Assembly (NCBI GenBank): GCA_963809765.1
Contig: CAWEKT010000003.1
Coordinates: forward strand, 1-64,000
DNA length: 64,000 bases
Source: JACVRM01 sp963809765
GTDB lineage: Bacteria; Actinomycetota; Thermoleophilia; Gaiellales; Gaiellaceae
Direction of reading: 5' to 3'
Position numbers and translations under genes: made by a program. Under the pieces are notes generated by a model. That model saw only the letters and a program-made list of their open reading frames with translations. It did not search any database and was not told the DNA's origin. This document shows positions 57,487-64,000 of the stretch, piece by piece. Numbering within the stretch: the first letter of the stretch is position 1; each line of letters begins with the position of its first letter.

Positions 57487-60057
57487 CTAGCTGAGTGCCG
57501 CGACGATCAGCTCTTCCGCACGCGCAAGCGCGTCCGGCAGCTTGTCCACGTTCTTGCCGCCTGCGCGCGCCATCGTCGGACGTCCGCCGCCGCCCCCGCC
57601 GATCAGCGCCGCCGCCTCTTTGATCACGGCACCGGCGTTCAGGCCGCGCGCCTCGAGCGAGCCGTCGAAGTTCAGCACGAGCGACGCGTTGCCGTCCTCG
57701 CGTGCGCCCAGCACCACGGCAGCCGGCGCGTGCTGCTGCTTCAGCTTGTCCGAGAGGTCGAGCAGTACGTCCATCGAGACGCCCTCGGGCTGACCGCTTA
57801 CGAGGTTCACGCCGCTGACGACCCGGATCTCGGGCACAAAGTTGATCTCCGTTGATACGGCGCCCTTGACGACCCGCTTGGCCTCCTTCTTGAGGAGCTG
57901 CACCTCCGCGCGCAGATCCTCGGCCTCTTCGGCTCGCGCATGGAGTAGTGCCCACGCCTCGCCGGCGGTGACCGCCTCGATGCGCCGCGTCCCGGCGCCG
58001 ACCGAGCTTTCGCCGGTGATCACGAATGGGCCGATCTCGGCCGTGCTGCGCACGTGGGTGCCGCCGCAGAGCTCGCGCGAGTAGTCGTCGATCTCGACCA
58101 CGCGGACGACGTCGCCGTACTTCTCGCCGAAGAGCATCGTCGCGCCGAGCTTGCGCGCCTCGTCGATCGGCGTCTCGTACGCGCGCACCGGCAGATTGGC
58201 GAAGACCTGCTCGTTCACGCGTCGCTCGATCGTCTCCCGCTGCTCCGGAGTCAGCGCCTCGCCATGGGTGAAGTCGAAGCGCAGCTTGTCCGGGCGTACA
58301 GCGGAACCCGCCTGAGTCGCGTGGTCGCCGAGCTCCTCCTGCAGCGCCTTGTGCAGCAGGTGCGTCGCCGTGTGGTTCGCCATCGTCGGGTAGCGGACGT
58401 TCCAGGGGACCACCGCCCGCACACGGTCGCCGGCGGAGAACCCCTCGCCGCGGAAGACGAGCACCTGGTCGTCCTCGAGCCGGTAGGCCGCCTCCAGCTC
58501 GGCGCGCGGCGGGTTCTCGGGCGGGCCGTGTGCGCCGTCGAGCTCGATGAAGCCGGCGTCGGTCACCTGCCCGCCGCCGTCGGGGTAGAAGGGCGACTCG
58601 CGCAGCTTGGCCAGGAAGCTGCCGTCGTCGAGCTCCTCCAGCGCGCCGATCTGGGTGAGCACCTCGGTCTTCTCCCAGCCGACGAACTCGCTGCGGAAGC
58701 CGGCTGAGTGCGCGAAGTCGGCGGCGCGCTGGGCACCGCGCCCAGGCCCGCCCGCGCGCGATACCTCCCGGTGCTGCTCCATGAAGCTCGTGAACTCCTC
58801 CTCGTCGACCGCGAGGCCGCGCTCGCGGGCCAGCTCGCGCGTGAGCTCGACGGGGAAGCCGTAGGTGGTCGTCAGCTCGAAGGCGTCGCGTCCGGAGATC
58901 GCACCCTTGGCGGCGACCTCCTCGAAGAGCCGCAGGCCGCGCTCGAGCGTGGCGGAGAACCGCTCCTCCTCCGCGCGCAGCACGTCCTTGATGCGCGCAC
59001 GGTGGTCGACGAGCTCCGGGTACCAGGGCCCCATCTGGTCGGCGACGACGTCCGCCAGCCGCCAGATGTCCTCGAGCCCGATCGCGCGCGCCTGCTGAAC
59101 CGCGCGGCGGATGATGCGCCTCAGGACGTAGCCGCGGCCCTCGTTGGACGGCGTGACGCCGTCGCCGACCAGGAAGGTCATGCCGCGGCCGTGGTCGGCC
59201 AGGATCCGGTGCGCCTTGGTCGCGCGCTCGTCTGCGTCCCAGGCGACACCGCTCTCGGCCTCGATCCAGGCCATGATCGACTGGTAGCCGTCGGTCTCGT
59301 AGACGGATCGCGACGGGACGTCCTGGAGGATCGCCGACGTGCGCTCGATGCCCATGCCGGTGTCGACGTTCTGCTTCGGGAGCGGCGTCAGCGTCCCGTC
59401 GGCGTGGAGCTCGTACGCCATGAACACGAGGTTCCAGAACTCGAGGAAGCGATCGCAGCGCGGGCAGGCCGGCGCGCAGCTCGGGTCGCCGCAGCCGTGC
59501 TGCTCGCCCCAGTCCCAGTAGATCTCGGAGTCCGGGCCGCACGGCCCCGGCCCGCCGACCCACCAGAAGTTCTCCGCCGACGGGAGTCCGATGATCCGCT
59601 CGCGCGGCATGCCCACCCCGAGCCAGTGCTCGATCGCCTCCTCGTCCTCGCCGAGTCCGAACTTCGGATCGCCGGCATGGACGGTGACCCAGAGGCGGTT
59701 CCAGTCGAGCTTCAAGCGCTCCTGCAGGAACTCGGTCGCGAGCTCGATCGCACCCTGCTTGAAGTACTGGCCGAACGAGAAGTTGCCGAGCATCTCGAAG
59801 AACGTCAGGTGATGGCGGTCGAGTCCGACCTCGTCGATGTCGGGCGTGCGGAAGACCTTCTGCGAGGTCGTCGTCAGCGGTGCCGGCGGCTGCTCGCGGC
59901 CGAGGAAGAAGGGCATCTGCGGCTGCATGCCGGCGCTCGTCAGCAGCGTCGAGTGGTCGTCGGCGCGCGGGACGAGCGGCCACGACGGCAGCCGCCTGTG
60001 GCCCTTCTCCTCGAAGAAGGAGAGGTAGCCCTCGCGCAGCTCCGCCGACGTCTTCAT
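57487..60057 (-). CDS. alaS: Alanyl-tRNA synthetase
   Basis: The 856-residue frame is complete. The class II catalytic core includes STLLTSAGMQPQMPFFLGRE, HHLTFFEMLGNFSFGQYFKQ and NVDTGMGIERTSAILQDVPS. The editing domain has the zinc site TMANHTATHLLHKALQEELG, CGGTHVRSTAEIGPFVITGE, and the C-terminal oligomerisation domain ends with GGGGGGRPTMARAGGKNVDK, the DHHA1 glycine motif. ATG 60,055-60,057 overlaps the acetyltransferase stop (ATGA). Its intact length shows that the frame breaks elsewhere are local errors. Confidence 0.97.
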   Translation of the reverse strand: MKTSAELREGYLSFFEEKGHRRLPSWPLVPRADDHSTLLTSAGMQPQMPFFLGREQPPAPLTTTSQKVFRTPDIDEVGLDRHHLTFFEMLGNFSFGQYFKQGAIELATEFLQERLKLDWNRLWVTVHAGDPKFGLGEDEEAIEHWLGVGMPRERIIGLPSAENFWWVGGPGPCGPDSEIYWDWGEQHGCGDPSCAPACPRCDRFLEFWNLVFMAYELHADGTLTPLPKQNVDTGMGIERTSAILQDVPSRSVYETDGYQSIMAWIEAESGVAWDADERATKAHRILADHGRGMTFLVGDGVTPSNEGRGYVLRRIIRRAVQQARAIGLEDIWRLADVVADQMGPWYPELVDHRARIKDVLRAEEERFSATLERGLRLFEEVAAKGAISGRDAFELTTTYGFPVELTRELARERGLAVDEEEFTSFMEQHREVSRAGGPGRGAQRAADFAHSAGFRSEFVGWEKTEVLTQIGALEELDDGSFLAKLRESPFYPDGGGQVTDAGFIELDGAHGPPENPPRAELEAAYRLEDDQVLVFRGEGFSAGDRVRAVVPWNVRYPTMANHTATHLLHKALQEELGDHATQAGSAVRPDKLRFDFTHGEALTPEQRETIERRVNEQVFANLPVRAYETPIDEARKLGATMLFGEKYGDVVRVVEIDDYSRELCGGTHVRSTAEIGPFVITGESSVGAGTRRIEAVTAGEAWALLHARAEEAEDLRAEVQLLKKEAKRVVKGAVSTEINFVPEIRVVSGVNLVSGQPEGVSMDVLLDLSDKLKQQHAPAAVVLGAREDGNASLVLNFDGSLEARGLNAGAVIKEAAALIGGGGGGRPTMARAGGKNVDKLPDALARAEELIVAALS

Positions 60058-60596
60058 GAGGGCGATTGTAGGCGGGCCCACTCGGCCCGCTCGAGCGCGC
60101 GCACATCCAGCGCGAGCCCGCCTTCCGGCCAGTCGACTGTGCGCCACGGCCGCAGCCCGAGCCGCTCCTGCACCCGCTTAGAGGCTCCGTTCTCCGGGTG
60201 GACGATGCTCACGAGCCGGTCGACGTCGAGCGTCTCGAACGCGTGCGCGATCGCGCAGCCGCCCGCCTCGCTCGCGAAGCCGCGGCCCCACAGGTCGGGC
60301 TCGATCCCCCACCCCACCTCGGGGTCCTCAGGCCAGAGGCGGTGGTACTGGACGCCGGTGCGACCGATGACGTTCCCGCTCTCACGCTCCTCGACGACCC
60401 AGAGGCCGAACCCGTGGCGCTCCCAGTGGTGCACCCAGTGCCGCACGGCAGCGGCCGACTGCGCCGCTGTGAACGGCGCCCCGTCCGGCGAGAGGTAACG
60501 AGTGAAGCGGGCGTCCGCGTTGATGCGTGCGAACGGCTCGGCGTCCTCGGCCCGCGGTCTGCGAAGTCGCAGCCGCTCGGTCAGGAGCTCCGTCAG
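60054..60596 (-). CDS. GNAT-family acetyltransferase (RimJ/RimL-like)
   Basis: This is an acetyl-CoA-dependent N-acetyltransferase. The N-terminal motif LTELLTERLRLRRPRAEDAE is followed by FARINADARFTRYLSPDG, and the acetyl-CoA loop region is EVGWGIEPDLWGRGFASEAG. The frame is intact at about 180 residues. It must start at CTG 60,594-60,596, which overlaps the TGA of the sigma factor gene, because no other start lies before the conserved TERLRLRR strand. The substrate is unknown; co-translation with alaS is positional. Confidence 0.78.
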   Translation of the reverse strand: MTELLTERLRLRRPRAEDAEPFARINADARFTRYLSPDGAPFTAAQSAAAVRHWVHHWERHGFGLWVVEERESGNVIGRTGVQYHRLWPEDPEVGWGIEPDLWGRGFASEAGGCAIAHAFETLDVDRLVSIVHPENGASKRVQERLGLRPWRTVDWPEGGLALDVRALERAEWARLQSPS

Positions 60597-61366
60597 ATGC
60601 CCCTGGCAGCGCGGTCCGGGATCTCTTCCTCGTCGACCGAGATCTCGTCGCGGATCTTCTCGAGCGAGCGGCGGATCAACCGGGAGACGTGCATCTGCGA
60701 GATGCCGACCTTGGCCGCGATCTGCGACTGCGTCAGCCCCTCGAAGAAGCGCAGATGAAGAATGTGGCGCTCACGGTCGTCGAGCACCCGGAAGCCGGGC
60801 GCCAGCATCGCCCGGTCCTCCGACACCTCGTACATGTGCTCCTCGGTACCGATCGTCTCGAGCGGGTCGAGATCGTCGTCGTCGCCGCCGCCGCCCGACG
60901 AGAGCGAGACGGAGCTGTAGGCGCGGCTGCTCTCGAGCGCCTCGAGCACCTGCTCCTCCTCGACGCCGGCCTCCTTGGCGATCTCCGCGATCGTGGGTGA
61001 GCGCGCGAGGCGCACGGTCAGCTGCTCGATCAGCCGCGAGAGCTGGACCGAGAGCTCCTGCAGCCCGCGCGGAACGCGCACCGACCAGCCCTTGTCGCGG
61101 AAGTGGCGTTTGATCTCGCCGATGATGTTGGGCGTCGCATAGGTCGTCAGCTCGACGCCGCGGTCGATGTCGAACCGGTCGATCGCCTTGATCAGGCCGA
61201 TGGCGCCGATCTGGACGAGGTCGTCGAGCTGCTCGCCCCGGTAGGCGTAGCGCCGGGCCAGCGAGCGGACGAGCGACATGTACTGCTCGATCAGCTGCTC
61301 GCGCGCCGCGAGATCTCCCTCCTCGTGATACCTGCGGAGGAGCTGGCGGTCGTCGAGGTTCGGCAT
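60593..61366 (-). CDS. SigB/SigF-type RNA polymerase sigma factor (group 3)
   Basis: This is an alternative sigma factor, probably for general stress or envelope genes. Region 2 is EQYMSLVRSLARRYAYRGEQ, LDDLVQIGAIGLIKAIDRFD, VELTTYATPNIIGEIKRHFR. Region 3 follows (RLARSPTIAEIAKEAGVEEE). Region 4 is LDDRERHILHLRFFEGLTQS then QIAAKVGISQMHVSRLIRRS. The 257-residue frame is intact. Its ATG overlaps the TAA of the anti-sigma-like gene (TAATG), a typical rsbW-sigB arrangement. Confidence 0.92.
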   Translation of the reverse strand: MPNLDDRQLLRRYHEEGDLAAREQLIEQYMSLVRSLARRYAYRGEQLDDLVQIGAIGLIKAIDRFDIDRGVELTTYATPNIIGEIKRHFRDKGWSVRVPRGLQELSVQLSRLIEQLTVRLARSPTIAEIAKEAGVEEEQVLEALESSRAYSSVSLSSGGGGDDDDLDPLETIGTEEHMYEVSEDRAMLAPGFRVLDDRERHILHLRFFEGLTQSQIAAKVGISQMHVSRLIRRSLEKIRDEISVDEEEIPDRAARGI

Positions 61367-61740
61367 TAGCCGGTGGCCGCCTTGCTCAGGAGCACCCAGT
61401 CGCCGCCCTCGCCGCTCTCGATCCTGACCGTGTCCACGGTCGAGTCGAGGACGCGCTTGAGCCCCAGGCCGTTCCCGTCGCCCGCCTGCATGTCGGCCTC
61501 GAGCACCTTGGCGTCGAACGGGCCGATACGCGCCTCCAGCGTTCCGTCCTCGACGCGAAGCTCGAGCGTGACCGCGCCGTCGCCGCGTTCCCGGCCGAGC
61601 ACCTCGTCGATCGCGAGCTGCAGGTCCTCGAGCGCCTCGAGCGTCAGGTTCTGGCGCATCGCGACGCCGCCCAGCACGAGGTGCGCGACGGCGACGTAGC
61701 GCCGGTCGCGGGGCACGGTCAGGCGGATGCGATCACTCAT
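61366..61740 (-). CDS. RsbW-like anti-sigma/ATPase-fold regulatory protein
   Basis: This small GHKL-fold protein is coupled to the sigma factor gene and so probably binds and inhibits it. Fold segments: RIRLTVPRDRRYVAVAHLVL, LTLEALEDLQLAIDEVLG and the glycine loop QAGDGNGLGLKRVLDSTVD. The N-box, normally E-x-x-x-N, reads AIDEVLGRERGD, so the Mg-binding Asn is missing and kinase activity is doubtful. ATG 61,738-61,740 follows GGAG at ideal spacing, which decides for it against ATG 61,752. No anti-anti-sigma gene is in view. Confidence 0.8.
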   Translation of the reverse strand: MSDRIRLTVPRDRRYVAVAHLVLGGVAMRQNLTLEALEDLQLAIDEVLGRERGDGAVTLELRVEDGTLEARIGPFDAKVLEADMQAGDGNGLGLKRVLDSTVDTVRIESGEGGDWVLLSKAATG

Positions 61741-61794
61741 GGGTGTCTCCATCGCTGCATCTTGCCGGGTGGGGTGCGCAGCCGCTCGCGCGGG

Positions 61795-63096
61795 TCATCC
61801 GGCGCTCCGAATGCGCCCCGCACCGACGACCGCGCCGTCAGCGTAGAGCACAGCCGTCTGCCCCCGTGCCACTCCGTAAACGGGCTGCTCGAGCTGCAGC
61901 CGGAAGCCGCCGCGCACGGGCTCGACCCTCGCGGGGACCCTGGGCGAGCGCGCGCGGAGCTTCGCCTCGACCTGCTCGGCCGGGAGGTGCAGCCGGCCGC
62001 TCGCGGAGACACGCGTCACCGCGAGCGCGGCGCGCGGACCGACGACCACGGCGTTGCGGCCGGGCTCGGTTCGCAGCGCGTACAGCGGCTCCGCGGCAGC
62101 GACGCCCAGACCGCGGCGCTGACCCGGCGTGTAGCGCCAGTAGCCGGCGTGCCGTCCGAGCTCCCTGCCGGACTCGTCGAGAATCGGCCCCTCGGCGGCG
62201 TCCAGCCCGTGCCTGGCGAGGAACTCGCGGTAGTCGCCCCCGGCGAGGAAGCACGCCTCCTGGCTGTCGGGCCGGTCGGCGACGGCCAGACCCGCGCCGC
62301 GCGCCTCCACCCTCGTCTCGGTCTTCAGGCTCTCGCCGAGCGGGAAGAGCAGCCGCTCGAGCAGCGCAGGCGGCAGCGTTCCGAGCATGTAGGACTGGTC
62401 CTTGTCCGCGTCCGCCGCCTCGGCCACCAGCAGCCGTCCCTCGCGCCGGACGAGCCGCGCGTAGTGGCCGGTCGCAAGGCGGCCGGCCCCCGCCCGCTTG
62501 GCGAAGCGCAGCAGCTCGGCGAAGCGGAAGCTGCCGTTGCAGCGCGTGCACGGGTTCGGCGTCTCGCCGCGCTCGTAGGCGCGCACGAAGGGCTCGACGA
62601 TCGCGTCGCGGAACTCCTCGCGAGCGTCGAGCGTCACGTGCGGCAGGCCGAGGGCGTGACAGGTCTCGCGTGCCGCGACGACGGCCGCGGGCGAGCAGCA
62701 GGCACGGCTCGTGTCCGGCCCGGCGGGGTCGAGCCACAGGCGCAGCGTGACGCCGACCGCCTTCGGCCCAGCCCGCAAGAGGGCGACGGCGCTGTCGACG
62801 CCGCCGCTCATCGCGACCGCGACGCGATCCGGGTCCGGCCGCGCCCGGAAGACCGGCCCGATCGCGGAGGCAAGTGCGTCGACTGCGAGCGGCTCGCCGC
62901 CGACGGCGGCAGCCTCGAGCAGGGTCAGCCCGTCGAGCGACCGCTCCAGCCCGGGGGCGTCGGCGCTGACGATCCGGTCGTCGTCGACGGTGAGGCGGAC
63001 GAGCGCCCACTCACCGCCGCGGGACGCATCACCGACGACCTCGATCACGCGGTCACGGTAGCGCGGCAGGTGGAAGTAGGCGTGGCGCCGCCACAT
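61795..63096 (-). CDS. mnmA: tRNA-specific 2-thiouridylase with N-terminal extension
   Basis: This enzyme thiolates U34 of tRNA (Lys, Glu, Gln). The PP-loop is AVAMSGGVDSAVALL at residues 94-108, the first catalytic Cys is in GETPNPCTRCNGSFRFAELL, the second in RPDSQEACFLAGGDYREFLA. KDQSYMLGTLPPALLERLLF and HAGYWRYTPGQRRGLGVAAA are also typical. The 433-residue frame is intact. The ~85-residue extension (YRDRVIEVVGDASRGGEWAL then RLTVDDDRIVSADAPGLERS) recalls an IscU/NifU-type scaffold fold without Cys. Repeat copy 3 begins 12 bases upstream of the ATG at 63,094-63,096. Confidence 0.92.
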   Translation of the reverse strand: MWRRHAYFHLPRYRDRVIEVVGDASRGGEWALVRLTVDDDRIVSADAPGLERSLDGLTLLEAAAVGGEPLAVDALASAIGPVFRARPDPDRVAVAMSGGVDSAVALLRAGPKAVGVTLRLWLDPAGPDTSRACCSPAAVVAARETCHALGLPHVTLDAREEFRDAIVEPFVRAYERGETPNPCTRCNGSFRFAELLRFAKRAGAGRLATGHYARLVRREGRLLVAEAADADKDQSYMLGTLPPALLERLLFPLGESLKTETRVEARGAGLAVADRPDSQEACFLAGGDYREFLARHGLDAAEGPILDESGRELGRHAGYWRYTPGQRRGLGVAAAEPLYALRTEPGRNAVVVGPRAALAVTRVSASGRLHLPAEQVEAKLRARSPRVPARVEPVRGGFRLQLEQPVYGVARGQTAVLYADGAVVGAGRIRSAG

Positions 63097-63108
63097 GGCG
63101 AACTGCTC

Positions 63109-63158
63109 GGGTCAGTCACCGGTGGCGACGGCAAGCCGCCGCCACCGGTGACAGACCC
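63109..63158. repeat. Palindromic repeat, copy 3
   Basis: GGGTCAGTCACCGGTGG pairs with CCACCGGTGACAGACCC around GCGACGGC-AA-GCCGCCGC. The arms differ from copy 1 at matched positions in both strands. It is preceded by CGAACTGCTC, as in copy 2, and sits directly upstream of mnmA. Confidence 0.85.
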
Positions 63159-63631
63159 GTCTTCTCTCCCTCGCCGCCTCCCCGATGTCGCGACGAAGTC
63201 GCGACGAGCAATCGACAGACCAAGTCGCGCAGTACCGGCGAAGCCGAGCTTGCTCGGCGAGAGCCACACCGCGCGAAGCCGCGTCTGACCAGACGGCCCA
63301 GGCGCCCCGCCTCCTGAGTGGAATAGGGGGAGCTCGAGGGGGGACGTAGCTCCCCCTTCGAAGAGAGCGAGCCCTGCCGCCGTCAATCGTTCCGAGCACC
63401 GAGGCCGGCGGCACGGCGAGCGGTCTCCGCTCGCGACCACAAACAGACTCCAGCTCGCCGTGGCCCTGCGCCCCTGAGAACCTGGACTAGCCAGGTGGGT
63501 GCCCTGCCGGCCTCGCGACCGGACGCAGGCTCCCTTCTCCTTGGTGTTGGTTCCAATCGGAACGCAGCGCCACGAACGAGCTCGAGTGCCCTCAGCGTAG
63601 CGCCTTCGCGGATCAATGCCGAGAATGCCGT
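63159..63631. other. Long gap between mnmA and the acetyltransferase, rich in hairpins
   Basis: No convincing gene is seen. It holds GTCGCGAC twice (63,185-63,203), a GCCGAGC-TT-GCTCGGC hairpin near 63,243, the strong stem at 63,326-63,356, ACCTGG-ACTAG-CCAGGT near 63,482, and GGTTCC-AATC-GGAAC near 63,548. It may contain a structured RNA or decayed repeats. Confidence 0.4.
63326..63356. terminator. Strong symmetrical hairpin
   Basis: GGGGGAGCT at 63,326-63,334 pairs perfectly with AGCTCCCCC at 63,348-63,356 across a 13-base loop. No U-tract follows on either strand. It may be a bidirectional terminator or part of a structured RNA. Confidence 0.4.
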
Positions 63632-64000
63632 GATGCCGATCACCGCCCCACCGCGAGCCGCTCGCACACGGAGACCTCACACTCCGGCCGCCGGCGGCCG
63701 GCGACCTGGACGCCCTCGTGCGCGCGTGCGGGGACCCGCAGCTGGCGCTCTGGGTCTGGCCGCCGCCGGAGGACCCCGAGGAGGCCGGGCGGCGCCTGCT
63801 CGACGATCTGATCGGCGGCTGGGAAGACCGCACCGCGACCCTCGTGGCGCTCGACCCCGACGGTGAGCTGGTCGGCATCGTCTCGCTGATGGTCGAGCAC
63901 GATCCGGCAGTCGCAGAGGTGGCGATCTGGGTCGCACCGGAGGCACGTCGCCATGGATTCGGCACCACGCTCACGCGCCTCGTCGCGGACTGGGCCCACC
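63632..64000 (+). CDS. GNAT-family acetyltransferase (partial)
   Basis: The gene runs off the right edge. After ATG 63,632 (MPITAPP) a one-base shift near 63,650 leads to REPLAHGDLTLRPPAAGDLD, then LALWVWPPPEDPEEAGRRLL, LDPDGELVGIVSLMVEHDPA, and the acetyl-CoA-loop start VAIWVAPEARRHGFGTTLTR. These are standard GNAT strand and loop segments. The remaining C-terminus is outside the window. The substrate is unknown. Confidence 0.7.

Noticed and set aside
58708..60498. Long plus-strand frame opposite alaS
   Set aside because: The alanyl-tRNA synthetase frame is complete and the opposite translation is low-complexity.
63540..63565. tRNA T-loop-like sequence (GGTTCCAATC)
   Set aside because: The T-loop position 57 is not a purine, and no acceptor or anticodon stem could be built around it; it is part of a small hairpin.

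Overview
The window is a high-GC (about 70%) chromosome segment from an actinobacterium, most likely an uncultured member of the Thermoleophilia (Gaiellales/Solirubrobacterales type). Support comes from the gene order tlyA-nadK-recN-steA-mctB/steB-pyrG, the order alaS-ruvX-mltG-aroE-aroC-aroKB-aroQ-M24 peptidase-efp-accB/accC-nusB, frequent GTG starts, and pervasive stop/start overlaps. No tRNA, rRNA, CRISPR array or insertion sequence was recognised. Many genes carry single-base frameshifts (densest at 1-8,000), while long essential genes (alaS, pyrG, accC, ald, the M20 peptidase) are intact. I therefore treat the frameshifts as assembly errors and give each broken gene as one feature.

Region 1 (1-18,313) is a surface-polysaccharide locus. 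A minus-strand operon runs from a promoter near 10,006-10,035 through a Wzz/BY-kinase co-polymerase, an initiating phosphoglycosyltransferase, a Gfo/Idh/MocA oxidoreductase and two NAD-sugar epimerases. Around it lie wecB, three GT4/GT2 glycosyltransferases, an Alg14/Alg13-type transferase, a methyltransferase, an O-antigen ligase-like membrane protein with an apparent XRE helix-turn-helix at its N-terminus, a pyruvyl transferase, a TylF-type methyltransferase and a Wzx flippase. Together they would start, build, decorate, flip and polymerise a lipid-linked glycan.

Region 2 (18,383-26,578) is a lasso-peptide (RiPP) cluster with a LuxR-type regulator at its end. In transcription order it holds two HprK-like kinases, a transglutaminase-like B2 homologue that has lost its catalytic Cys and His, the Asn-synthetase-like cyclase, a 57-residue precursor with its own terminator, an ABC exporter pair, a PqqD-type B1/RRE protein and an intact B2 protease. 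The paired kinases and the inactive second B2 are the most unusual features of the window.

Region 3 (26,593-38,058) is core metabolism: mutM, deoA-deoB, ald with a membrane protein and an aldo/keto reductase, a DUF3866 protein, an M20 peptidase, two small conserved-looking proteins and pyrG.

Region 4 (38,055-64,000) is a long collinear housekeeping block, almost all on the minus strand. It covers cell envelope and division (GT2/MraY-like fusion, mctB/steB, steA, mltG), DNA repair (recN, ruvX), isoprenoid and biotin-dependent carboxylase genes, shikimate genes including fused aroKB, translation (efp, alaS, mnmA, tlyA) and a SigB/F-type sigma factor with an anti-sigma-like protein. A family of dispersed palindromic repeats with matched changes in both arms occurs at 14,786, 40,161-40,285 and 63,109.
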